DNA from: Herbidospora solisilvae
GTDB taxonomy: Bacteria > Actinomycetota > Actinomycetes > Streptosporangiales > Streptosporangiaceae
NCBI RefSeq assembly: GCF_009901565.1
Contig: NZ_WXEW01000009.1
Span: 62,001 to 126,000 of the forward strand
Direction: 5' to 3'
DNA length: 64,000 nt
Positions 1 through 10,900 of the stretch are shown in pieces (position 1 is the stretch's first letter; every line of letters begins with the position of its first letter). Both the position numbers and the translations under genes were made by a program. The notes beneath the pieces are model-generated. The model was not told the origin of the DNA, did not search any database, and saw only the letters and a program-made list of their open reading frames with translations.

Positions 1-1
1 C

Positions 2-1099
2 GACGTGGTCGACGGGTTCCGGCTCGACCGCGGCTTCCAGGTGCTGAACACCGGATATCCCGAGGTGCCCCGCCTGCTGGACGTCGAGGCGCTGCGGCTG
101 CGCGCCTTCAACTCCGGCATGCTGGTCTTCCGGACGGACGGCGGCAAGGAGAGGGTCATGCTGCCGTGGAAACATCCCCGGCACGCCCTGAGCGGCCTGA
201 CCGCCCATCTCGGCACCCCGGTCGACAAGGCGGTCCTGGCCGCCATGACCGCCCGCGACCTGGCCTTTCCCGCCGGGATGTTGCGGGCGGGCGCCGAGCG
301 CACCGTCCTCGACGAGCTCCGCCACTGGGGCATGTCACCGGTCATGGTCGAGCGGCTGATCCGGCCGTTCCTGGCCGGCGTGCTGCTGGAACGGGAGCTG
401 GAGACCTCCAGCAGGGTCTTCCACCTGATCTGGCGGTCGTTCGCGCGCGGCACCATCGGCGTGCCGGCGCTGGGCATGGGCGAGGTCCCGGCGCAGCTGG
501 CGAGCCGGCTGCCCCCGGAGGCCGTGCGGCTGCGCCGCCGGGTGCGGGAGGCCGCCGGCACGGGGGTGGTCCTGGACGACGGCGCCGAGCTGCCCGCCGC
601 CGCTGTGGTGGTGGCCGCCGACCCGAGCGCCGCCGCTGCCTTGCTGCCCGACCTGCGCGCCCCCGCCATGCGGGCCGTGACCACCTTCTACCACGCCGCG
701 CCCCGGTCTCCGCTCGGAGAGGCCACCCAGGTGATCGACGGAGACGGCGTCATCGCCGACACGCTGGTCATGACCGACGCCGCGCCGGAGTACAGCGCCA
801 CCGACGAGGCGCTGATCTCCACGTCGGTGCTGGGCGCGGCCGGTGACGACGACGAGCCGGGCGTGCGCGACCGCCTGGAGGAGATCTACGGTCCGGAGGT
901 CCGGAAGTGGCGGCACCTCGCCACCTACCCGATCGCCGAGGCGCTGCCGTCGATGCCGCCGCCCATGCCCCTGCGCCGCCGCGTCCGCCTGGGGGAGGGG
1001 CTCTACGTCTGCGGCGACCACCGGGACACGGGGTCGATCCAGGGGGCGCTGGTGTCGGGGCGGCGCGCGGCCGACGCGGTCATGAAGGACCTGTGCTGA
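2..1099 (+). CDS. FAD-dependent oxidoreductase (amine-oxidase fold), 5' end outside window
   Basis: The open frame enters from the left edge, so the N-terminal GxGxxG dinucleotide-binding motif lies outside the window; about 365 C-terminal residues are present. The early segment ([12 protein letters not shown]) and the C-terminal segment ([19 protein letters not shown]) are typical of NAD(P)/FAD-dependent oxidoreductases related to flavin amine oxidases and phytoene desaturases; the latter contacts FAD. The substrate cannot be read from the sequence. The stop overlaps the 3' end of a convergent agmatinase remnant by 20 bases. The fold is clear; the reaction is not. Confidence 0.8.
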   Translation, partial: DVVDGFRLDRGFQVLNTGYPEVPRLLDVEALRLRAFNSGMLVFRTDGGKERVMLPWKHPRHALSGLTAHLGTPVDKAVLAAMTARDLAFPAGMLRAGAERTVLDELRHWGMSPVMVERLIRPFLAGVLLERELETSSRVFHLIWRSFARGTIGVPALGMGEVPAQLASRLPPEAVRLRRRVREAAGTGVVLDDGAELPAAAVVVAADPSAAAALLPDLRAPAMRAVTTFYHAAPRSPLGEATQVIDGDGVIADTLVMTDAAPEYSATDEALISTSVLGAAGDDDEPGVRDRLEEIYGPEVRKWRHLATYPIAEALPSMPPPMPLRRRVRLGEGLYVCGDHRDTGSIQGALVSGRRAADAVMKDLC

Positions 1100-1390
1100 T
1101 CAGCTCGTAGAGGGCGTGCGCGGCGGCGATGCCGGTGAGTTCCGCGTGATCGTAGGCGGGGCTGACCTCGACCAGGTCGGCTCCCACCACGTGGAGGCCG
1201 TCGAGGCCGCGCAGGACCTCCAGGAGTTCCCTGCTGCTCATGCCGCCCGCCTCCGGCGTGCCGGTGCCGGGCGCGAACGCCGGGTCCAGGACGTCGATGT
1301 CGAGCGAGACGTAGACCGGGCGGTCGCGCAGCCTGTCCCGGACCCGCTCGATGATCTCGTCCAGGGACCGGCGGGGCTCCGGAGGACCGC
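1080..1390 (-). pseudogene. speB: Agmatinase/ureohydrolase, C-terminal fragment only
   Basis: Read on the minus strand, this frame gives the end of an agmatinase: [17 protein letters not shown] carries the Asp-x-Asp manganese ligands, followed by GTGTPEAGG and the tail [16 protein letters not shown]. Agmatinase converts agmatine to putrescine and urea. Only about 100 of the usual ~320 residues remain; the first metal-binding motifs and a start codon are missing. Homology stops near 1390, exactly where a TetR gene that also lacks its 5' end begins on the plus strand. A deletion that joined two divergent genes explains both truncations. Confidence 0.8.
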
Positions 1391-1402
1391 CATGATACTC
1401 AC

Positions 1403-2008
1403 ATGGCCTCGCGGCTGTTCGCCGAGCGCGGTTACCACGGCACGTCCACCCGCGACATCGCCGACAAGGTCGGCATGCGCCAGCCGTCGATCTACAGTCA
1501 CTTCGCGACTGAGCACCTCATCCTGGCCGCGCTGCTCGACGCCGACCTGGTCCCCGCGCGGGCCCGCATCCGCGCCGCCCTCGACCTGCCCGGCCCGGTG
1601 GCGGCCCGGCTGCACGCCTATCTCCAGGTGGACGTCGCCGCGATCCTGTCGCTGCCCTACGACGTCCGGGGCCTGAACAACGACGACGTGCTGCGTGCCC
1701 CGGAGCTGTCCGAACAGGCGCGGCGGCGGGCCGAGATCCACGACCTGACCCGCGAACTCATCGAGGCGGGCATCCACGACGGCGAACTGGTCGCCTTCGA
1801 CACCGGCTTCGTCCAGCACGCGATCACCGGCCTCCTGCTGGAGGTGGTGCGCGAGCGCGGCGCCGCCCCCTCCGCCGCACCGACGGCCCGGGCCCTGGAC
1901 GTGGCCGACTTCGTCCTGCGGGCCGTGCTCTCCGAGGCCGCTTCGCTCGACGACGTCCGCGCGAAGGCCGGCGCCCTGGTCCCCGACATCACCGCTCTGA
2001 CTGGATAA
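1403..2008 (+). CDS. TetR/AcrR-family regulator, N-terminally truncated
   Basis: The frame starts inside the usual first helix: [20 protein letters not shown] continues into [18 protein letters not shown], a standard TetR helix-turn-helix. Family members carry another 15-20 residues (…[13 protein letters not shown]) before this point. There is an in-frame stop at 1352-1354, no other start codon between it and 1403, and no Shine-Dalgarno at normal distance. One frame over, an ATG at 1392 after GGAGG reads MILT, which would complete the family pattern if one base had been lost near 1401. The ligand domain (about residues 45-201) is intact. Probably poorly expressed or dead; the family call is secure. 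Confidence 0.7.
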   Translation: MASRLFAERGYHGTSTRDIADKVGMRQPSIYSHFATEHLILAALLDADLVPARARIRAALDLPGPVAARLHAYLQVDVAAILSLPYDVRGLNNDDVLRAPELSEQARRRAEIHDLTRELIEAGIHDGELVAFDTGFVQHAITGLLLEVVRERGAAPSAAPTARALDVADFVLRAVLSEAASLDDVRAKAGALVPDITALTG

Positions 2009-2096
2009 GCCCGCTCATCCCTACGACGGGCGGCGTGACGCCGTGATTCTGCCGTTTGAGTCGGATTCAGCTGCCGGGTTCACGGCCTGATGAGTA

Positions 2097-4087
<1,991 letters not shown>

Positions 4088-4147
4088 TTCCTTTCACGTC
4101 CAGAGGCTCATCGCCCTTCCCGCGGCCAGCATCCCGTCATAGCTCTC

Positions 4148-4182
4148 GCCTTGAGCCGTTCTCAAGGCCGGCCCTTCAGATC
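4148..4182. promoter_or_regulatory. SARP-box-like palindrome, possible divergent promoter
   Basis: GCCTTGA at 4148-4154 and TCAAGGC at 4162-4168 are inverted copies of a SARP half-site. Plus strand: TTGAGCC (4151) and TCAAGGC (4162) are 11 bp apart and 8 bp from CAGATC. Minus strand: TCAAGGC lies near TATGAC (4141-4136). A very similar palindrome occurs at 27122-27139. Weaker than the other boxes; it could serve the SDR gene, the FMO fragment, or both. Confidence 0.35.
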
Positions 4183-4235
4183 CGCTCCAGAGGCGCGGGT
4201 CACCGTGGTGCTCCCACTGACAACAGGAGGACATC

Positions 4236-4967
4236 ATGACGCAGGACACGATCGCGCTGGTCACCGGGGCGAACAAGGGCATCGGGTACGAGGTCGCCAG
4301 GCTGCTGGGGGAGGCGGGCACCGTCGTCCTGGTCGGCGCCCGCTCGCCCGAACGCGGCGCCGAGGCCGTCGCCCGGCTCACCGGCCTGGGCGTCGAGGCG
4401 CGCCACCTGCAGCTGGACGTCACCGACCAGGCAGACATCGACGCCGCCGCCAAGTGGATCGAGATAACGTACGGCCGGCTGGACGTGCTGGTCAACAACG
4501 CCGGCATCGCGCATCCGGCCGACCACGCCGGCCCGAGCGCCACCCCGGTGCCGGTGCTGCGCGAGATGTTCGAGACCAACGTCTTCGGCGTCGTCGCGGT
4601 GACCAACGCGATGCTGCCGCTGCTGCGCAAGTCCCAGGCGGGCCGCATCGTCAACGTCTCCAGCGAGCTGGGCTCCTTCGCCGAGACCACCGACCCGGCC
4701 GGCCCTTGGTACCCCTTCAACATGCTGGCCTACAACGCGGGCAAGAGCGCGCTGAACGCCGTCACCGTCGCCTACGCCAAGGAACTCGCCGACACCGCGA
4801 TCAAGGTCAACGCGGGCAATCCCGGGCACTGCGCGACCGACATGAACGGCAACACCGGCTTCCGCAGCCCGGCCGAAGGGGCGGTCGAGATCGTCCGGCT
4901 GGCCACGCTCGACGCCGACGGCCCGACCGGCGGCTTCTTCCGCGACGGCGCCCCCATGCCCTGGTGA
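4236..4967 (+). CDS. Short-chain dehydrogenase/reductase
   Basis: A 243-residue classical SDR. The NAD(P)-binding motif TGANKGIG is at residues 8-15, NNAG in the middle, the catalytic Ser in NVSSELG and the YxxxK pair in AYNAGKS. After the catalytic motif the chain continues with PGHCATDMNG and ends near the usual length. GGAGG immediately upstream supports the ATG at 4236. The N-terminal pattern (ALVTGANKGIGYEVAR) is shared with carbonyl-reductase-like SDRs; the substrate is unknown. It stands alone, with a possible SARP-like element 55-90 bp upstream. Confidence 0.85.
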   Translation: MTQDTIALVTGANKGIGYEVARLLGEAGTVVLVGARSPERGAEAVARLTGLGVEARHLQLDVTDQADIDAAAKWIEITYGRLDVLVNNAGIAHPADHAGPSATPVPVLREMFETNVFGVVAVTNAMLPLLRKSQAGRIVNVSSELGSFAETTDPAGPWYPFNMLAYNAGKSALNAVTVAYAKELADTAIKVNAGNPGHCATDMNGNTGFRSPAEGAVEIVRLATLDADGPTGGFFRDGAPMPW

Positions 4968-5114
4968 GCGCGCCGGCCGTGGTCGAGGGAAGAACCGCAC
5001 ACTATGGACATCCGCGCCCGGAGCCCGACCCTCGGCCGGCGGACGGCCCGCGAGATGAACGCCGGCGCGCTCGTCGGCCTCATCTCCAAGGGGCCGCTGG
5101 CGACGCGTACGGGA

Positions 5115-5146
5115 CCCAAGTGGCAGCCAAGTGACGTCATCCATGC
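5115..5146 (+). promoter_or_regulatory. SARP box and -10 upstream of PNPOx-like gene
   Basis: CCAAGTG at 5115-5121 and again at 5126-5132 (11-bp period), then an 8-bp spacer and CATGCT at 5141-5146. This is the canonical SARP direct-repeat geometry. The downstream gene starts at 5197. Confidence 0.7.
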
Positions 5147-5196
5147 TCTCTCCGAACGATCCCAGGTCACCATGTCCGGAGAGCACTTTGCTGACA

Positions 5197-6210
5197 ATGC
5201 CGCCCACACTCATGAAGACGTTCCGATCCTCCCTGGTGTGCTCCTACACCTCGCTCACCAGCGACCGGCGCCCCATCACCTGGCCCGTCACCCCGTACGT
5301 CGGCGCGCACGGCACCTTGGACCTCACCACCGGGCTGACCTACCCCGACAAGGCCGAACGCGCCCGCCGGGATCCCCGCGTGGCCCTGCTCTACACCGGG
5401 GACACGGCGGGGGACACGGCGGGGGACACGGCGGGGGATACGGTGGTGCTCGTTCAGGGGCGCGCAGCGGTGCGCGACGCCGACCTGCAGGCCAACACCG
5501 ACCGGTACGTCCGCGAGTCGCTGGCCAGGATCCCGGACGCCTTCGCGGGCATGCCCTGGTTCCTCGTCAAGCGTTTCACCTGGTATTTCGCCCGCATCTA
5601 CGTCGAGGTGACCCCTGAGCGGCTCATCTGGTGGCCCGACGGCGACCTGTCCCGTACCCCCGAGGTCTGGTCAGCCCCGCCCGGCGGCGACCGGCCGGCT
5701 TCGGACCCGGCCCCCACCGGCCGCCGCCTGCCGCGGCGCTCCGCCCCCCCCGAGGACTGGCGTCCTTACGCCGAGCGCGCCCGCAGACTGGGACCACCCG
5801 CGGTTTCGATGCTGGTCGACGAGCTGCCCGTGACCGTACCCGTGCGTTCCTTCACCGCCACCCCAGGCGGCTACGAACTGCGCCTGCCCGCGGGGGTGCA
5901 GGGTGTGCCGGGCCCGGCCTGCCTCACGTTCCACCGCCACGGTCCGGGCATGCGGTGGCAGGAGAACGTCGTGCTGCTCGGCGACGCCACCGTTACCGAC
6001 GATCGGCTCCAGGTCACGGTCCAGCGGGCCCTGCCCGACTGGAGCCTTCCGGCCGACCGGCGCGAGCGCACCCGCTCCTTCCTGGGCCACGGCCGCCAGT
6101 TGAAGCAGCGGTTGCGTGCCGAGGCGGAGCGCCGGGGCCAGGCGGTCCCGATCGTACGGCGAACCACGGCACAAGACTCGCTCAAGACCGCGTCAAGACC
6201 GCTTCCCTAG
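5197..6210 (+). CDS. Pyridoxamine-5'-phosphate-oxidase-fold (FMN-binding split barrel) protein
   Basis: A 337-residue protein. Residues 8-160 resemble the PNPOx-like flavin split barrel (RRPITWPVTPYV, DLTTGLTYPDKAERAR, RDPRVALLY, VLVQGRAAV, WYFARIYVEV). The C-terminal half after a Pro-rich linker repeats a similar motif order (PVTVPVRSF, PACLTFHRHG), so it may be a degenerate second barrel. Start codon choice is uncertain: ATG 5197 has no good ribosome site, and TTG 5188 after GGAGAG is an alternative. An in-frame 12-bp tandem repeat adds GDTA units near residues 68-82. Regulation by the SARP box at 5115-5146 is likely. The flavin or haem cofactor and the reaction are unknown. Confidence 0.65.
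   Translation: MPPTLMKTFRSSLVCSYTSLTSDRRPITWPVTPYVGAHGTLDLTTGLTYPDKAERARRDPRVALLYTGDTAGDTAGDTAGDTVVLVQGRAAVRDADLQANTDRYVRESLARIPDAFAGMPWFLVKRFTWYFARIYVEVTPERLIWWPDGDLSRTPEVWSAPPGGDRPASDPAPTGRRLPRRSAPPEDWRPYAERARRLGPPAVSMLVDELPVTVPVRSFTATPGGYELRLPAGVQGVPGPACLTFHRHGPGMRWQENVVLLGDATVTDDRLQVTVQRALPDWSLPADRRERTRSFLGHGRQLKQRLRAEAERRGQAVPIVRRTTAQDSLKTASRPLP
5398..5443 (+). repeat. In-frame 12-bp tandem repeat, about 3.8 copies
   Basis: The unit GGGGACACGGCG is repeated three times and followed by a partial unit with one substitution. It encodes GDTA repeats in a surface loop of the PNPOx-like protein. Unit length is a multiple of three, so copy-number change keeps the frame. Confidence 0.85.
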
Positions 6211-6213
6211 CTT
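6182..6213 (+). promoter_or_regulatory. SARP box and -10 overlapping the end of the previous gene
   Basis: TCAAGAC at 6182-6188 and 6193-6199 (exact copies, 11-bp period), an 8-bp spacer, then TAGCTT at 6208-6213. The TAG of the -10 box is also the stop codon of the preceding gene. The downstream reading frame is the decayed secreted protein at 6250-6640. Confidence 0.75.
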
Positions 6214-6249
6214 CTTCGCCTCGAGGCAAGTCACTTCGGACAAGGACCA

Positions 6250-6640
6250 GGGGAAGCACTGGACCTCGATATTCGCCCGCGGGGCCGCGGCTCGGCCGCC
6301 GGCCTCCGCGGTGTGCTGACCGGACCCGCCGCTCCGGTCATCGCAGCGACCGAGCAGACGATGACGTGGTGGAACGAGAGTGGTGCCGTCCACCCGTCGG
6401 AGACGAGGCTGTCGGTCTCCTGCCCCAAGGCGGCCATGCCGCACGTCACCGCCATCACGGCCGGCAACCCGCCTCCGTTCAGCCCTCGCGCGGTTCGCGG
6501 GCAAGCAGGCGTCCACGGTCCCGTAGAAGGCCGGTTTCAGGATCAGACTGACGCTCACCTGCTCCAGCGCGAAGCCCCGCCACCCGGCCCCATCCGCGCG
6601 CCCAACGGTATCCCCGCGCAACGCAGAACCTCGGCCTCCC
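6250..6640 (+). pseudogene. Decayed small secreted protein, paralogue of 20143-20511
   Basis: One frame reads a signal-peptide-like end followed by ATEQTMTWWNESGAVHPSE and LSVSCPKAAMPHV, with G/C third positions typical of genes here. The pattern matches EKQTMTTSNNSGGVYPT of the broken gene at 20143-20511. After about 6475 the continuation is in another frame, with an internal stop, ending IRLTLTCSS, comparable to SVTLTATCS of the paralogue. There is no usable start codon at the 5' end (only GTG 6313). I infer a secreted protein broken by indels; its function is unknown. Confidence 0.5.
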
Positions 6641-6690
6641 GCGGTGGGACGGTGATCGCAGCCAGGCGATGAGCGGCCGCTTTCGGCCGT

Positions 6691-6722
6691 CCAAGTCCGG
6701 TCCAAGCGGCAGGCACATCATT
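6691..6722 (+). promoter_or_regulatory. SARP box and -10 of the secreted three-domain protein gene
   Basis: CCAAGTC at 6691-6697 and CCAAGCG at 6702-6708 (11-bp period), 8-bp spacer, then ATCATT at 6717-6722, about 30 bp before the ATG at 6752. Confidence 0.65.
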
Positions 6723-6751
6723 GGTGCCCTTGCCAGAGAGAAAGGAATTTC

Positions 6752-7879
6752 ATGAACAGGACAGCGTTGCTGCTGAGCTGCGTAGCGCTCGGCTGGTCGC
6801 TGGCCGTCGCTCCTGCTGCCGCCGCCACTCCGGCCAGCGCCGCCGTGAAGGCGACGGTGACCCAGGTCAAGACGGGCCCCGCCAAGACGGCCGGAAAGTG
6901 TCCTACTACGGTCGGGTTCTCTGCCGTGGTGACGGCCAGAGGCAGGGGAACGGTGCGGTACCGATGGGTACGCAGCGACGGCAGCAAGGGAGTCGTCCAG
7001 AGCGTCCGCGTCAAGGGCACCCGCATGGTGACCGTCAGGGATCGGCAGACGTTCGATCGTGACACGTCCGGCTGGCAGGCCGTCGAGATCATCGGGAAGA
7101 AGGGGCTGTCCGGTAAGGCCCCCTTCAACGTCACCTGCGAGGGCCCGATCCAGGTCTGGGACCTCGCGCACCCGCTGCCGCCCGCGCCCGGGAAGCCGCT
7201 GGTCGCCACCGCTCACGTGGACGTCACCCCGCCGGTCCACACGGGGCCCTGCCCCACCACCGTGAAGTTCACGGCCACCATCCAGGTCTCCTATGTGCCG
7301 GCGACGGTGAACTACCGGTGGATCGACAGCGTCACTGGTGAGGGCCGTACCGAGTCGCTGGTGTTCGCTGTCGGCGGGCCGCGCGTCAAGCAGTTCGCGC
7401 TGCCGATGGGCGTGGGCAGCACCACCAGCGGGTGGAAGGCGATCCGGATACTCGACCCCGGCGGCCAGGACTCCGGCCGGGCCGTCTACCAGGTGACCTG
7501 CGGGACCGGGCCGTCCCCGTCGCCGACGCCCACGACGCCACCGTGGTTGGTACCGCAGGTGCACATCACCAGCCTCGTTCCAAAGGACTACGAAGGTCCG
7601 TGCGCCTATTTCATCGATTACCAGGCCGAAGGCTCTATCGAGCTTCCCGCTGGAGCCGCCCAGACGGTCACGTATTGGTGGACCCTCGATGGCCAGAAAT
7701 GGGACAATTACCTGATCGCCTTTCCTGCTTCGACCTCTGCCCGCAGGCAGACGGTCTCGCTCACCTGGAAACTCAAGCCCAACGGCAGCGACAGCCTTCC
7801 CCTGAGCCTGACGGCCGCGGGCGGGGGCACGCCCTCCACGCAGACCTTCACCATCACCTGCGTCGACGATCCTCAGTGA
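6752..7879 (+). CDS. Secreted protein with three Cys-paired beta-domains
   Basis: A 375-residue exported protein not recognised as a named family. A signal peptide (residues 1-31) is followed by three repeats of about 100 residues, each beginning near a CPTTV-F or CAYF-ID motif and ending FNVTC, YQVTC or FTITC, so each probably forms one disulphide. Central segments (TVRYRWVRSDG, TVNYRWIDS, TVTYWWTLDG) align as Ig-like strands. A short Ser-Pro-Thr linker precedes the third domain. AGAAAGGA lies just upstream of the ATG, and a SARP box sits at -30 to -60. A shared hairpin terminator separates it from the convergent regulator gene. Likely a cell-surface or medium protein induced together with the lanthipeptide genes. 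Confidence 0.7.
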   Translation: MNRTALLLSCVALGWSLAVAPAAAATPASAAVKATVTQVKTGPAKTAGKCPTTVGFSAVVTARGRGTVRYRWVRSDGSKGVVQSVRVKGTRMVTVRDRQTFDRDTSGWQAVEIIGKKGLSGKAPFNVTCEGPIQVWDLAHPLPPAPGKPLVATAHVDVTPPVHTGPCPTTVKFTATIQVSYVPATVNYRWIDSVTGEGRTESLVFAVGGPRVKQFALPMGVGSTTSGWKAIRILDPGGQDSGRAVYQVTCGTGPSPSPTPTTPPWLVPQVHITSLVPKDYEGPCAYFIDYQAEGSIELPAGAAQTVTYWWTLDGQKWDNYLIAFPASTSARRQTVSLTWKLKPNGSDSLPLSLTAAGGGTPSTQTFTITCVDDPQ

Positions 7880-7921
7880 TCTCTGGGCCGCAGTGCCAAG
7901 GATGGTTTGAGACGATTTGAA

Positions 7922-7961
7922 GGGCCGTGATCTGAGCACGATGGTGCTCACGTCACGGCCC
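7922..7961. terminator. Bidirectional hairpin between convergent genes
   Basis: GGGCCGTGA (7922-7930) pairs with TCACGGCCC (7953-7961), and inside it GAGCAC (7934-7939) pairs with GTGCTC (7944-7949). It lies between the ends of the secreted-protein gene and the SARP gene. Confidence 0.7.
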
Positions 7962-7976
7962 GCCGCGCCTCGCTGG

Positions 7977-10900
7977 TCAACACCACCAGGCGTCGGCGCC
8001 CATGGTGGTCGAGATCCTCAGCGCGTGCTCCTCGTGGCGCGCCGCCGCGGCCTGGTCGCCGGTGACGCGGGCGAGCAGGCCGAGGGTCCGGCTCATCGGC
8101 CACAGCAGTGAGCTCAGGCCGCTCATGGCGATGCGGTCGGCGTACGGGAGGATCAGCGCGTACAGGTCCGCGCACGCCTGGCGGTCGCAGAGCCGGGACC
8201 ACAGCTCGCCGCGCACCGCCAGGCGGACGAGCCAGACGAAGTCATCGGGTACGGGCGGCTGGCGGTGCCACGGGCCCAGCAGGTCCCTGGCCTCCTCCTC
8301 GTGCCCTCCGAGCAACAGCAGCAGCGCGTGCACGTCGCGGACGAACGCCTCCAGCGGCCCTTCGTACTCGCGCAGGCCCGCCAGCGTGGCGGGGGCGAGG
8401 GTGCCGTGGCGGGCCTGGACCAGGGCCAGCGGCAGCCAGCCGCTGAAGGCGTTCTCCTCAGCGCCCCACAGCGAGGTCACCCGGTGCCGCTCCAGGGCCG
8501 CCCGGTGGATCCGCTCGGCTTCGGCCGGGTCTCCCCGCATGACGACCACGCTGAGCCGCAGCCAGTCGTAGATCACTTCCACGTACGGCGCGTCCATGCG
8601 CGAGACGAAGAGACCTGCCTCGTCCACGAGCGCCAGTCCCTGCTCCGCCTGGCCCGCCTCCAGCCGGGCGGCGACCAGGTAGATCAGTCCCACGGCGCGC
8701 AGCTCGTCGTCGCCGGCGCGCTCGCCGAGCCGTACGATCTCTTCGGCCGTTTTGACGCGGTGGCCGACCAGGTCGCGGTTGAGCAAGGCGATGTAGCGGA
8801 AGTTCAGTGCCCAGCCCAGCGCGACTGGATCTCCGGTACGCCGCGCGCACTCCACCCCGCGCGCACTGAGCGCGTCACGTTCGGCGGGATCACCGCCCTG
8901 CTGGTAGTACAGCTCGACGGCCAGGCAGCCGAGCACCTTGCCGCGGACGGCGTCGTCCAGGCCGGGAAGCCCGGCGATCTCCCGCAGGTCGGCGACCAGG
9001 TCCGCGTCGTAGCGGCCGTAGACCTTCCACGGGCACATGACCCGGCCGCCGTACCGGGTGGCCGCGGCGATCCAGCCGGCGCGGTCTCCCGCCTGCTTGG
9101 CGAGGCGTCGTACCTGGTCCAGGGCCTCTCTCTGCCCAGCCGTGTCACCGGCGCCGTAGCGGGCGTCGGCCAGCTCCGACAGCAGCTCCACCCGGTCGGC
9201 CGGCCGCAGCTCAGGATCGCCCTGCGCCGTCTCCAGCGCCCGGTCCAGCAGGCCGGCGGCCACGTCGTAGGCGCGCAGCCGGAACGCCTGGGCGGCGGCG
9301 CGGCGGGCCGAGCGCCAGGCTCGCCCGGCATACCCGGCGGAGGCGCCGAGCAGCCAGTGGTGCGCCGCCGCGGCGGACTCGCCGGCGGACTCCTCCAGCA
9401 CCTCGGCGACGGCGGCGTGCACACGGGCTCTGCGCGCCGGCGCCATCGAGTGGACCAGCGCCTCCTGGACCAGGGCGTGCGAAAACCGGAATCTGCCCGG
9501 CGGCTCGGTGCCCTCGACGATCGTGCCCGCCGCGTCCAGCCCGTCCAGCGCGGCGTCCAGTGTCAGCCCGGCCGCACGCGCCACGACCGGCGCGTCGAAC
9601 CGCCGGCCCGCGATGGCCGCGACGCGCAACAACTCGACGACGGGCCCTGGCAGGCGTTCGATCCCGGCGAGCACGACGTTCCTGACGCCTCCGGGCACCT
9701 TCTGGGGATCGCCGCCCGCGGCGAGGTGGCGTACCAGCTCGGTGACGAAGAAGGGATTGCCGTCGGTGCGTTCGGCCAGCTCGGGCGCGGTGCCGGGGAA
9801 GGGCTGCGACGGCATGAGCGCCGCCACGTCCGCCGTGGTCAGCCGCGACGGCTCCAGCCAGAGCGCGCCGACGCGGGCGAACGCCTCGAACACGTCGGCC
9901 AGCGCCCCGGTGCCGGGCCGGTGGCCGTGATCACGAGCGGTGGCGACGATGGCGAGCGGGCCCGCGCGGAACGTCTCGGCGAGGTGGCGCAGCAACCGCA
10001 GCGACGACACGTCCGCCCACTGCAGATCGTCGAGCACAACGGCCACCGGCCCCCGTTCCACGGCCGCGGACAACACCCGGCCGGCGGCCTGGTAGGTACG
10101 GAACCGCGCGCCGTCCGGGTCGGCGGCCGCCGCCGTCTCCGTACCCGGCAGGTGGGCCCGCACCTCGCCCGGCAGTCCGGGCGCCGAGTCCAGGAGCCGA
10201 TCGAGCACCCCGATCCAGGGCCAGAAGGCCGGTGAGCCCTCCACTGCCGCGCACCGCCCCACGGCCACCACGAAACCGCGCTCCTGCGCCCGCGCCACCG
10301 CCTCCTCGGCCAGCCTCGTCTTGCCGATGCCGGCCTCCCCGATGATCATCGCCAGTCCCGGCGTGCCCTCTTGCACGGCCGTGAGCAGTCCGTCGATCGC
10401 GGCGAGCTCGCGTTCGCGCCCGACCAGCGCCGGAGGCGCCGCGCTCGCGCGCGGCACGACCGGCGGGCGAAGAGACGGGGATTGACGGAGGATGTCCTGT
10501 TCGACCTGACGCAGCTCGTCCCCGGGGTCGAGGCCGAGTTCTTCGGCCAGGACCCGCCGCGCGGCCCGGACCGTGTCCAGGGCGTCGGCCTGGCGGCCCG
10601 AACGGTACAGCGCCAGCGCGCGCAGCGCCCACAACCGCTCACGCATCGGATGGTCGCGGGTCAACGCGTCCAGCTCGCCGATGACCTCGGCATGCCTGCC
10701 CTGGGCGATGGCCGCGTCCACCCGCAGCTCCCGCGCCCGGTCCCGGGCCTCGAGCAGCCGGGCGCGGGCCGCCGCGACGTGCTCCAGATCCCGCAGATCG
10801 GCGTACGGCTCCCCGCGCCACAACGTCAGCGCCGCGGCGGCGGCACGTTCGGCCTCTTCGTGGTCGCCTCCGGCCATGGCCTGCTCCGCCGCCGCCACCA

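Noticed and set aside
5004-5160. Small frame starting MDIRARSPTLGRR with good codon bias
   Set aside because: No homology recognised, no ribosome site, and it runs into a SARP box; possibly debris of another gene.
8265-10235. 656-residue plus-strand open frame
   Set aside because: Shadow of the SARP gene on the other strand; no ribosome site, Arg/Gly/Gln-rich composition, and the minus frame has all domain motifs.
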